From NCBI GenBank assembly GCA_964586145.1, contig CAZPHH010000102.1, positions 1-15,931 on the forward strand: a stretch of 15,931 nt of DNA. Reading direction: 5' to 3'. Positions 1 to 5,490 of the stretch are shown here, piece by piece. The notes beneath the pieces were generated by a model. That model had not been told where the DNA came from and did no database searches. It saw only the letters and a list, made by a program, of their open reading frames with translations. Origin of the DNA: JAFGJQ01 sp964586145. Its GTDB lineage: Bacteria > Planctomycetota > Phycisphaerae > UBA1845. Position 1 is the first letter of the stretch. Every line of letters starts with the position of its first letter. A program made the translations under genes and the position numbers.

Positions 1-210
1 TGACACCATTCCTCCCACCATCCTCCCACGCGCCAGACCAACACCATTTCCCGCACAGGCAGAAAGCCAGGGGGGTGGGCGGCTGGTGCGCGGGGTGTCA
101 GGACCCACCAGGCAGGGCGCGACGGGCCAAACGAACGATCCGCGCGGTTGGCGTGGCTCGACCCGGACGGATCACTCTTTTGGGCACTGGCGGTCGTGAG
201 ACATTCCAGT
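1..210. other. Non-coding left edge, no gene recognised
   Basis: I see no convincing gene, RNA or promoter in this stretch. The open frames crossing it have repeat-derived, low-complexity translations and no Shine-Dalgarno sequence. With the repeats that follow, it makes a gene-free block up to position 615, so the window probably begins in an intergenic repeat region. Confidence 0.5.
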
Positions 211-270
211 CACAGCCTCGAAAAGGCGAAAGAGTGTAGCCACAGCCTCGAAGAGGCGGAAGGGTGTAGC
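211..270 (+). repeat. 30-bp direct tandem duplication of a REP-type half element
   Basis: Two adjacent 30-bp units (211-240 and 241-270) both begin CACAGCCTCGAA and end GTGTAGC. They differ at three positions, all A in the first unit and G in the second. Each contains a GCCTC-GAA-GAGGC type hairpin (perfect at 245-257, one mismatch at 215-227), followed by GTAG. The second unit runs directly into the large hairpin at 270-289. It looks like a stuttered left end of the hairpin element to its right. Confidence 0.85.
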
Positions 271-289
271 CAGGGGCGCAAGCCCCTGG
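266..289 (+). repeat. REP-like unit: GTAG followed by hairpin
   Basis: GTAG at 266-269 is followed immediately by CCAGGGGCGCAAGCCCCTGG (270-289), a stem with a short central loop. A GTAG tetranucleotide at the 5' foot of an imperfect hairpin is the known signature recognised by the E. coli REP-associated transposase (established for E. coli; transfer to this family is inference). Confidence 0.8.
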
Positions 290-420
290 ATGCCGTCGTC
301 CACCACAGAACGAGCCCCAACGGGGCGAGACTCTGCGCTTCAATCCCACGTGTATCGTTCATCAAACGACGGCGGATCGTGCCGCCCCTTCAGGGCTGTA
401 TCGATATGCGCGGAAGCGTA

Positions 421-470
421 CCAGGGGCTCACGCCCCTGGCTATCCCGGCGCGCCGGGATCCCTTTGGGA
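421..470. repeat. Cluster of three hairpins, copy of 1583-1632
   Basis: Three consecutive palindromes: CCAGGGGCTCACGCCCCTGG (421-440), the perfect 16-bp palindrome TCCCGGCGCGCCGGGA (444-459), and TCCC-TTT-GGGA (460-470). The same array sits upstream of the intact transposase at 1583-1632, identical in sequence. Confidence 0.85.
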
Positions 471-615
471 CTGGAGGCAAACCACGGGCTCACGCCCCTG
501 GCCACAGCCTTGCGCTCCTTCGGAGCTGTCCCTGACCTGTTGGATGGCATCAGCACCTTGCCGCAGGAACCTTGCTGAACAGTACGTGATCGGCTGTCGG
601 CGAACCTCGAACACC

Positions 616-903
616 TCATTCATCTGGCCTGTGTCGAGACGTGATGGCTTGTATGGCGCTTAGCACCATTGCGGGCCCGCAGCCGATGTCCAGGAGCAAC
701 GGTGCCCACCACCAGCCGCGGAATTGAGCCCAGGGAATGATGATCAGACCTCCTGCCCCAAACAGTCCGCCAACAAGGAGAATTAACGATGACTTCCCTC
801 CTTGCAGGTAATTGCGGAGAATAATCACGATGTTCCCGACGGCAACCCAGACGAACAGACAGAAACAGAGCCCACCAAAAACCCATCGTGCGACATCCAA
901 CAT
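616..903 (-). CDS. Small three-helix membrane protein, unknown function
   Basis: This 95-residue protein starts MLDVARWVFGG. I do not recognise the family. Three hydrophobic segments (about residues 7-27, 36-54 and 61-83) are joined by short loops, with Trp-rich text (QFRGWWWAP) before the third and a charged tail ending TSRHRPDE, so it is almost certainly an inner-membrane protein. The ATG at 903 is chosen over an upstream in-frame start at 1005 because GGGGAGG lies about 10 bases before it and because the upstream extension runs through repeat DNA. The gene sits alone between the deleted and the intact hairpin element, with no partner gene, so context says nothing about function. Codon content looks real and the hydrophobic pattern is regular, but a conserved-protein search would be needed to call it more than hypothetical. 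Confidence 0.65.
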   Translation of the reverse strand: MLDVARWVFGGLCFCLFVWVAVGNIVIILRNYLQGGKSSLILLVGGLFGAGGLIIIPWAQFRGWWWAPLLLDIGCGPAMVLSAIQAITSRHRPDE

Positions 904-989
904 CGTAGCCCATCCTCCCCGAGACCCTTCTGAACGCCCTGCCGCGGTGCCCCATGGACCGCAGACGCACCCCGAAGGGGTGCAAGGGT

Positions 990-1013
990 GTAGCAAGGGG
1001 CGCAAGCCCCTGG
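990..1013 (+). repeat. Left REP-like unit of the RAYT element
   Basis: GTAG (990-993) is followed by CAAGGGGCGCAAGCCCCTGG (994-1013). This is the same hairpin as at 270-289 except for one base, which breaks the outermost part of the stem. It lies just beyond the 3' end of the transposase gene. Confidence 0.8.
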
Positions 1014-1063
1014 ATGCCGGAGTCCATCACAAAACGAGCCCCATCGGGGCGAAACTCTGCGCG

Positions 1064-1516
1064 TCAATCCCACATGTATCGGTCGTCGAACGATAGTCCA
1101 TGTCGCTGGAGGAATGCCACATATTCCTCCTCAAACGTACGCGTGCGATGATGTTCCTCCTGATGCCGGATGTACTCGGCCACAACCTCGACGTTGGAGT
1201 GACTCACGGCAAACGCAGCGTACCCGGACTGCCACGCGAAGTTTCCGTGCATTGGGTCCGATTCGCGCAGCCATCGCGTGGAGTTTGCCTTCATATCCCG
1301 AACGACGTCTGCGACCGAAACGTCCCGCGCCATTTCCACCAGCAGGTGGACATGGTTGGCCGTTCCGCCTCGCTCGATCAATGGAACTTTGAGGTTCCGC
1401 GCGATGCCACCAAGGTATGCGTACAGACCTTTCTGGATGGCCTCGGTGATCAGCGCCGCGCGACCCTTGGTGCTGAAGACGATGTGACAGGCGAGGCGCG
1501 CGAACGATTGCGGCAT
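1064..1516 (-). CDS. REP-associated tyrosine transposase (RAYT, IS200-like Y1 family)
   Basis: A 150-residue Y1/HUH transposase, the usual size for IS200-like proteins. The HUH metal-binding motif is HVH at residues 55-57 (NHVHLLV). The nucleophile is most likely Tyr115 in EYIRHQEEHH. The tail SFDDRYMWD is typical of REP-associated members. Such enzymes nick and join single-stranded DNA at palindromes; in RAYTs the target is a hairpin with a short 5' guide, and hairpins preceded by GTAG flank this gene on both sides. The start at 1516 (MPQSFARL) has GGAG eight bases upstream. A longer in-frame start at 1642 would translate the flanking hairpins and is rejected. The gene is intact, with all catalytic residues present. 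Its last codons survive in the deleted copy at 340-370. Whether it acts as a selfish element or as a domesticated REP-spreading enzyme cannot be decided here. Confidence 0.9.
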   Translation of the reverse strand: MPQSFARLACHIVFSTKGRAALITEAIQKGLYAYLGGIARNLKVPLIERGGTANHVHLLVEMARDVSVADVVRDMKANSTRWLRESDPMHGNFAWQSGYAAFAVSHSNVEVVAEYIRHQEEHHRTRTFEEEYVAFLQRHGLSFDDRYMWD

Positions 1517-1582
1517 CGGCAGATCTCCGCGGCGAATGGGTTGCCGCCCTTTCAGGGCTCTATCGATATGCGCGGAAGCGTA

Positions 1583-1632
1583 CCAGGGGCTCACGCCCCT
1601 GGCTATCCCGGCGCGCCGGGATCCCTTTGGGA
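1583..1632. repeat. Three-hairpin cluster upstream of the transposase
   Basis: CCAGGGGCTCACGCCCCTGG (1583-1602), TCCCGGCGCGCCGGGA (1606-1621) and TCCC-TTT-GGGA (1622-1632) lie between the transposase start and the right end of the element. The cluster is identical to 421-470. It lies where the promoter and leader of the transposase gene should be, so it may also affect its expression (inference). Confidence 0.85.
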
Positions 1633-1643
1633 CTGGAGGCAAA

Positions 1644-1667
1644 CCAGGGGCTTGCGTCCCCGGCTAC
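1644..1667 (-). repeat. Right REP-like unit of the RAYT element, inverted
   Basis: On the minus strand GTAG (1667-1664) is followed by CCGGGGACGCAAGCCCCTGG (1663-1644). It is therefore in inverted orientation to the unit at 990-1013, giving a BIME-like pair around the transposase gene. The outer flank GCCTCGAAGAGGCGGAAGG on the same strand matches the left end of the deleted element at 245-263. Confidence 0.8.
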
Positions 1668-1787
1668 ACCCTTCCGCCTCTTCGAGGCTAATGCAGAACC
1701 TCGTCACACGAGGGGTCGGGCCCGGTGCTGATCCTCGTTCCGAACAGATGCATGTGCGGCGGTGCGCTTATGCCCCCGCGTGTCAAA

Positions 1788-3263
1788 TCAACTCAGCAAT
1801 CGGCCGAACCGCGCGTATGCGTCGTCCCACGCGCCGGTTGATGCGGGGTCGTAGCGTTTCAGCGCGGTCGATTGGCGGATGACGGCGCGGATTTCGGTGA
1901 GGCTGCGTACCCGGCCGCGGGCGAGGGCCTGGACCATCACGTTGCCGACGGCGGTGGCCTCCGCGGGACCGGCCATCACCGGCTTGCCGGTCGTATCGGC
2001 GGTGAGCTGGCACAGCAGCGTGTTGTGGACACCGCCGCCGACCACGTGCAGCACGTCCACCGAATGGCCGATCAACGCTTCGAGCCGTTCCAGGCACACC
2101 CGGTACTTGAGGGCCAGGCTTTCCAGGGCGCAGCGCACGATCTCGCCGACACTCTGCGGCGCGGGCTGGTTCGTCTGGCGGCAATATGCCTGGATTCGTG
2201 CGGGCATGTCGCCGGGTGCGGCAAAAAGCGCGTCGTCCGGATCGATGAAGGCCGTCCGTGGTGCGGCGGTATCGGCCAGCGCAGTCAGCTCGGCAAAGGA
2301 CCGGTCGTCGCCGCGTTCCGCCCAGGTGCGCTGGCACTCCTGCACCAGCCAGAGGCCGGCTACGTTGGTCAGGAACCGGATGGTCCCGTCCACGCCGCCT
2401 TCGTTCGTGAAGTTGTACGCCAGCGCCTGCGGCGTGCGGATCGGCGCTGGCAATTCCGCTCCCAGCAGCGACCACGTGCCCGAGCTGATGTAGGCCCAGC
2501 GTTCGCCTTCGGCGGGCACCGAGGCTACCGCGGATCCCGTATCGTGACAGGCCGGCGCGATGACCGGTACCCGTGCCAGTCCCGCCGCGTCGGCCAACGC
2601 CGGCTGCAACGACCCCACCACGCTGCCGGCCGGCGCCACGTCCGGCAGAATCCGGGTGGGCAGGTCCAGGCGGTCGAGCAGGTCCGTGTCCCATTGTCCG
2701 GTGGCCGCGTCATACGCCTGCGACGTACTCGCGATGCTGTGTTCGCTTCGGCGCAGGCCGGTCAGTCGGTAACCGAGCAGGTCGGGCATGAACAGCAGCG
2801 TCTGGGCGGCGTCGAGCAAGGCCGGATGCATCGCCTTGTCCGCGAGCAGTTGAAACAGCGTGTTGAACGGCAGGAACTGGATGCCGGTGCGGGCGTAGAG
2901 CTCATCGCGCGGAACGCGGGCGAAGGCGGCCTCCATCATTCCGTCGTTCCGCGAATCGCGGTAGTGGAACGGCAGGCCCAGCAGCGCCCCATCCGCGCCC
3001 AGCAGCCCGTAGTCCACGCCCCAGGTGTCGATGCCGATGCCCTCCAGCCGGGTGGCTTTGTCACGGCACCGGCTGAGCCCGCGCCGAATTTCCTCGAACA
3101 GTGCGTCGATGTCCCAGTGCAGGTGACCATCCCGCGTGACCGGCCCATTGGCGAAGCGATGCACTTCCTCAAGCGTCAGCCGCTGCCCGTCGAACGAGCC
3201 GACGACGGACCGCCCGCTGGACGCGCCGAGGTCAAACGCCAGGTAGTCTGCGGTGGCGGTCAT
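1788..3263 (-). CDS. rhaB: Rhamnulokinase
   Basis: A 491-residue FGGY-family kinase that phosphorylates L-rhamnulose to L-rhamnulose 1-phosphate with ATP in the cytoplasm. The N-terminal phosphate loop is DLGASSGR (residues 11-18). The substrate-side motif GIDTWGVDYG is at 77-86, the catalytic base is most likely Asp241 in ACHDTGSAV, the linker motif YISSGTWSLLG begins at 258, and the C-terminal ATP-site VGGGVHN is at about 408-414. DTWGVDYG and SSGTWSLLG favour rhamnulokinase over xylulo- or glycerol kinases, and length matches the family. It is the last gene of the operon, 20 bp after the isomerase stop. Its upstream sequence (GGTGATCC before the ATG) is a weak ribosome site, so translation may depend partly on coupling to the isomerase. 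No clear hairpin terminator is visible after the stop. Confidence is high for the function. Confidence 0.95.
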   Translation of the reverse strand: MTATADYLAFDLGASSGRSVVGSFDGQRLTLEEVHRFANGPVTRDGHLHWDIDALFEEIRRGLSRCRDKATRLEGIGIDTWGVDYGLLGADGALLGLPFHYRDSRNDGMMEAAFARVPRDELYARTGIQFLPFNTLFQLLADKAMHPALLDAAQTLLFMPDLLGYRLTGLRRSEHSIASTSQAYDAATGQWDTDLLDRLDLPTRILPDVAPAGSVVGSLQPALADAAGLARVPVIAPACHDTGSAVASVPAEGERWAYISSGTWSLLGAELPAPIRTPQALAYNFTNEGGVDGTIRFLTNVAGLWLVQECQRTWAERGDDRSFAELTALADTAAPRTAFIDPDDALFAAPGDMPARIQAYCRQTNQPAPQSVGEIVRCALESLALKYRVCLERLEALIGHSVDVLHVVGGGVHNTLLCQLTADTTGKPVMAGPAEATAVGNVMVQALARGRVRSLTEIRAVIRQSTALKRYDPASTGAWDDAYARFGRLLS

Positions 3264-3283
3264 GGATCACCATTCGAGCCGAT

Positions 3284-4480
3284 TCACGCGTACCCGCCGG
3301 ACGACCGGGGCTTGCGGGCGGCGCGTTCCTTGCCCACTCGCTCCGCGTAGCCGCTCTCCCGGAACGCGGCCAGCGGATCGGCCGGCAGCTTGCGAGCACG
3401 CCGGTGCTCCACCAGGAACGGCCGCACGTCGGTGCTGAACGCATCGCGCAGCACGCTCTCCGCCCGCACAATGTCGTCGTGCGCGCGGGCTGCCTGCAAC
3501 GCGGCGAAATCCACGAGCAGCGCCTTGGCCATGTGTTCCTGGGCGGTCATCACGGTCTGGATCATCGCCTCGATCTTGGGCTTGAGGTTGTGCGACTGGT
3601 CGACCATGTAGGCGATGTTCAGGTCCGCGCCGGTCTCCCGTTCCGCGGCGACAATTTCGAAGAAGATGCGGAACAACTGGTACGGGTCGATGCTGCCCAT
3701 CGTCAGGTCGTCGTCGGCGTACTTGCGATCGTTGAAGTGAAACCCTCCGAGCATCCCCTCATCCACCAGAAACGCCACGATGTGCTCGATGTTGCAGCCG
3801 GACAGGTGGTGTCCGGTGTCCACCAGCACCTTCGCCCGCGGACCCGCGTGCCGGGCAAAGGCACAGGCCATGCCCCAGTCCGCGATGTCCGTGTGGTAGA
3901 AGGCCGGCTCGAACGGCTTGTACTCGATCAGCATGGTCATGCCGGCCGGCATGGCTTCGTGCACTTCGCGAAGGGCCTCGGTCATCCAGTGCTTGCGCTG
4001 CCGGATGTGGCCCTGGCCGGGGTAGTTCGTGCCGTCGGCGAACCAGAGGCTCAGCGCGTTCGACCCAACGGCCTGTCCGATGCGAACGCTGTCGAGCATG
4101 TGCTGAACGGCGCGACGCCGGATGGCCGGATCGCGGTTGGTGACCGACCCGAACTTGTAGCACTGGTCCTGGAACACGTTAGGGTTGATGGCGCCGATCC
4201 GCACGCCGAGCCTGGCCGCCTTCTCCGAGGTCGACTGGGGCGACAAGCCTTCGGGGAAATCCCAGAGCACGTGGACCGCCACTGCCGGGCAGCAACCCGT
4301 GAAGCGATGCACTTCGGCCGCATCCGCGAGCTTTTCGTCCAGGGTGTTGGCCGCGGCGTCCTGAAGGAATTTTCCGAACCGCGTGCCGGTGTCGGCGTAG
4401 CCCCAGGAGGGCGTTTCGATCTCGAACCGGTCCAACCGGGCGCTGAGGGCCTGTTCGTCGATGTGTGATGGCAGCTTCAT
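3284..4480 (-). CDS. rhaI: L-rhamnose isomerase, Pseudomonas stutzeri type
   Basis: This 398-residue TIM-barrel isomerase interconverts L-rhamnose and L-rhamnulose and uses divalent metal (Mn in the studied homologue). Visible metal and active-site residues are Glu186 (IEYKPFEP), Asp221 and His224 (LVDTGHH), His248 (GFHFNDRKY), Asp256 and Asp258 (YADDD), and Asp294 (YMVDQSHN). Each sits a constant 33 residues before its counterpart in the P. stutzeri enzyme (E219, D254, H257, H281, D289, D291, D327 as I recall them). This is the RhaI type, not the E. coli RhaA type, and broad aldose specificity is possible. The start at 4480 is supported by GGAG eight bases upstream and by the homologous N-terminus. 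The reading frame stays open far upstream through the spacer and the aldolase gene, but that part is a shadow. The protein ends with a basic tail (KERAARKPRSSGGYA). The gene lies downstream of a repeat-filled 164-bp spacer. Confidence 0.93.
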   Translation of the reverse strand: MKLPSHIDEQALSARLDRFEIETPSWGYADTGTRFGKFLQDAAANTLDEKLADAAEVHRFTGCCPAVAVHVLWDFPEGLSPQSTSEKAARLGVRIGAINPNVFQDQCYKFGSVTNRDPAIRRRAVQHMLDSVRIGQAVGSNALSLWFADGTNYPGQGHIRQRKHWMTEALREVHEAMPAGMTMLIEYKPFEPAFYHTDIADWGMACAFARHAGPRAKVLVDTGHHLSGCNIEHIVAFLVDEGMLGGFHFNDRKYADDDLTMGSIDPYQLFRIFFEIVAAERETGADLNIAYMVDQSHNLKPKIEAMIQTVMTAQEHMAKALLVDFAALQAARAHDDIVRAESVLRDAFSTDVRPFLVEHRRARKLPADPLAAFRESGYAERVGKERAARKPRSSGGYA

Positions 4481-4493
4481 ATGCTGTTCTCCG

Positions 4494-4640
4494 AGACCGG
4501 CTGGAAAGCCGGTCCCACAAGGGGCAGCCGGTCCCACATCCGTAGGGTCCGCCGTGCGGACCAATCCCTTACAACCTACAGCCCACAGCCTCCCAAGACC
4601 GGCTGGAAAGCCGGTCCCACAAGGGGCAGCCGGTCCCACA
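4494..4640. repeat. Repeat-filled spacer inside the rhamnose operon
   Basis: Two identical 45-bp units (4494-4538 and 4596-4640, offset 102) flank a 57-bp middle. Each unit contains the hairpin ACCGGCT-GGAA-AGCCGGT (4496-4513 and 4598-4615) and two copies of AGCCGGTCCCACA. The block ends four bases before the aldolase stop codon complement at 4645 and begins 13 bases upstream of the isomerase ATG, so it almost fills the spacer. In the mRNA it would form several stable stem-loops between the two cistrons, which could alter processing or relative expression (inference). Confidence 0.9.
4542..4562 (+). repeat. Second REP-like unit, GTAG plus hairpin
   Basis: GTAG (4542-4545) is followed directly by GGTCCGC-CGT-GCGGACC (4546-4562), a perfect 7-bp stem with a 3-base loop. 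The sequence differs from the REP units at the left of the window, but the GTAG-then-hairpin layout is the same. It may be a substrate of a different RAYT. Confidence 0.75.
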
Positions 4641-4644
4641 GGGG

Positions 4645-5463
4645 TCAGCCTCGTCGTCGCAGCGCTTCCATCACCTCGGTGGTGATCCGCATCACGAGTT
4701 CCTCGTATGATTCCTGCACTTCCTGCGGCCCATCCGCGCTGCAGGCACTGCAGGTCCCGTCGCCGTCGCCGAACGCGGTGTTGACGCACAGGGGGCCGCC
4801 CTCTTTGCGGCGAGGGTCCTGCCCTACGCCGAACCGCTCGCGCAGGTCCAGCAGCTCCTGGACCTTGGGCACGGGCAGGCGTTCGACGTGTCCGATCTGC
4901 CGGGCCAGCATCAACATGCGGCAGTACGCGTCGAGGATCTCCGTGTGCCAGTAGGCCCGCTCCACGCTGGGGCCCCAGCTTACCGTGCCGTGGTTGCTGA
5001 GCACCACGGTGTTCGCCTTGCCGATGAACGGGCGGATGGTTTCCGCGAAGTGCTTGCCACCCGGCGTCTCGTATTCCGCCCGCGGCACCACACCCAGAAA
5101 CACCTCCACCTCCGGCAGCACGCATGACGGAATGTCGATGCGGGCCACGCCGAAGGCCGTCGCGTGTGGCGGATGACAATGCACCACCGCCTTCACGGCC
5201 GGGTCTGACTTGTAGACCTCCAGGTGCATCAGCACCTCGCTGGTCCGCGGCCGCTTGCCGGTGAGTTGGTTGCCCTGCAAGTCCACCGTGCAGAGGTCGT
5301 CGGGCTTCATGAAGCCCTTGCAGATCTGCGTCGGCGTGCAGAGCACCACCTCGTCCGACAGCCGGTACGAGATGTTGCCGTCGTTGCCGGCGGCGAACCC
5401 CTTGGCGTACAGCCGGCGGCCGATGTCGCAGATTTCGTTTCGGATTTGCCACTCGGCACTCAT
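4645..5463 (-). CDS. Class II aldolase (rhamnulose/fuculose 1-phosphate type) with C-terminal encapsulation-peptide-like tail
   Basis: A 272-residue zinc aldolase of the FucA/AraD/RhaD superfamily. In this operon it most likely cleaves L-rhamnulose 1-phosphate to dihydroxyacetone phosphate and L-lactaldehyde. Visible residues are the phosphate loop GNDGNIS (26-32), a catalytic Glu76 (TSEVLMH), zinc ligands His95 and His97 (HCHPPHA), and His158 (SNHGT). The catalytic core ends near residue 213; E. coli FucA is about 215 residues in all. The extra 59 residues form a Gly/Asp/Cys-rich linker (214-247, with Cys226 and C238-SA-C241) and a terminal helix, residues 249-271, with hydrophobic residues every three or four positions (V249, Y253, L256, V257, I260, V264, L268). 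That layout resembles encapsulation peptides of microcompartment enzymes. The start has GGGGAGG seven bases upstream and lies 27 bp after the permease stop. The aldolase call is firm; substrate and targeting are inference. Confidence 0.9.
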   Translation of the reverse strand: MSAEWQIRNEICDIGRRLYAKGFAAGNDGNISYRLSDEVVLCTPTQICKGFMKPDDLCTVDLQGNQLTGKRPRTSEVLMHLEVYKSDPAVKAVVHCHPPHATAFGVARIDIPSCVLPEVEVFLGVVPRAEYETPGGKHFAETIRPFIGKANTVVLSNHGTVSWGPSVERAYWHTEILDAYCRMLMLARQIGHVERLPVPKVQELLDLRERFGVGQDPRRKEGGPLCVNTAFGDGDGTCSACSADGPQEVQESYEELVMRITTEVMEALRRRG

Positions 5464-5490
5464 CAGAGATCCTCCCCGGTCAATCCGGCG

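Larger units (their letters stand above)
241..501. mobile_element. Internally deleted REP/RAYT element (MITE-like, no transposase)
   Basis: This block joins the two outer arms of the full element at 967-1689. Positions 271-370 match 995-1094 with about 13 differences in 100. Positions 381-484 match 1543-1646 with two differences. Roughly 436 bp present in the full copy, nearly all of the transposase coding region, are missing at about 370/371. Reading the minus strand before the TGA at 340-342, the block still encodes SFDERYTWD, against SFDDRYMWD at the end of the intact transposase. The left end (245-289) is a 43/45 inverted match to the right end of the full copy (1644-1688). The right end after 485 is divergent, so that boundary is approximate. 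It is best read as a non-autonomous derivative; whether it still moves cannot be seen. Confidence 0.75.
967..1689. mobile_element. Full REP/RAYT element with transposase gene
   Basis: The unit is bounded on the left by the hairpin GCACCCC-GAA-GGGGTGC (967-983) and a GTAG hairpin (990-1013). On the right it is bounded by an inverted GTAG hairpin (1644-1667) and GCCTC-TTC-GAGGC (1676-1688). Inside are smaller hairpins (1035-1051, GCCCC-ATC-GGGGC; 1546-1558, GCCCT-TTC-AGGGC), the three-hairpin cluster at 1583-1632, and one transposase gene. The GTAG hairpins at the two ends point towards each other with GTAG outermost. The exact ends are inferred from the limits of similarity to the left-hand copy. 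I see no obvious target-site duplication, as expected for IS200/IS605-type single-strand transposition. Confidence 0.7.

Noticed and set aside
211..501. Possible CRISPR or structured RNA in the left repeats
   Set aside because: Repeat units are hairpins of differing sequence without regular spacers, and their copies track the RAYT element, so a mobile-element origin explains them.
148..663. Plus-strand open frame through the left repeats
   Set aside because: Its translation consists of repeated hairpin text (HSLEKAKECSHSLEEAEGC, HAPGYPGAPG) that recurs wherever the repeat recurs. No ribosome site and no recognisable protein.
1517..1642. N-terminal extension of the transposase to an upstream ATG
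   Set aside because: The extra 42 residues encode the three-hairpin cluster. The shorter start has a ribosome site and gives the normal IS200-like N-terminus.
1872..3350. Long plus-strand frame opposite rhaB
   Set aside because: It is an antisense shadow caused by high GC at third codon positions; the minus strand encodes an unmistakable FGGY kinase.
3284..5452. A 722-residue open frame covering the isomerase, the repeat spacer and most of the aldolase region
   Set aside because: Only the last 398 residues match a protein family. The upstream part is the aldolase gene read in another frame with Arg/Gly/Ala-rich nonsense, and it crosses hairpin repeats. The ATG at 4480 with its GGAG is the real start.
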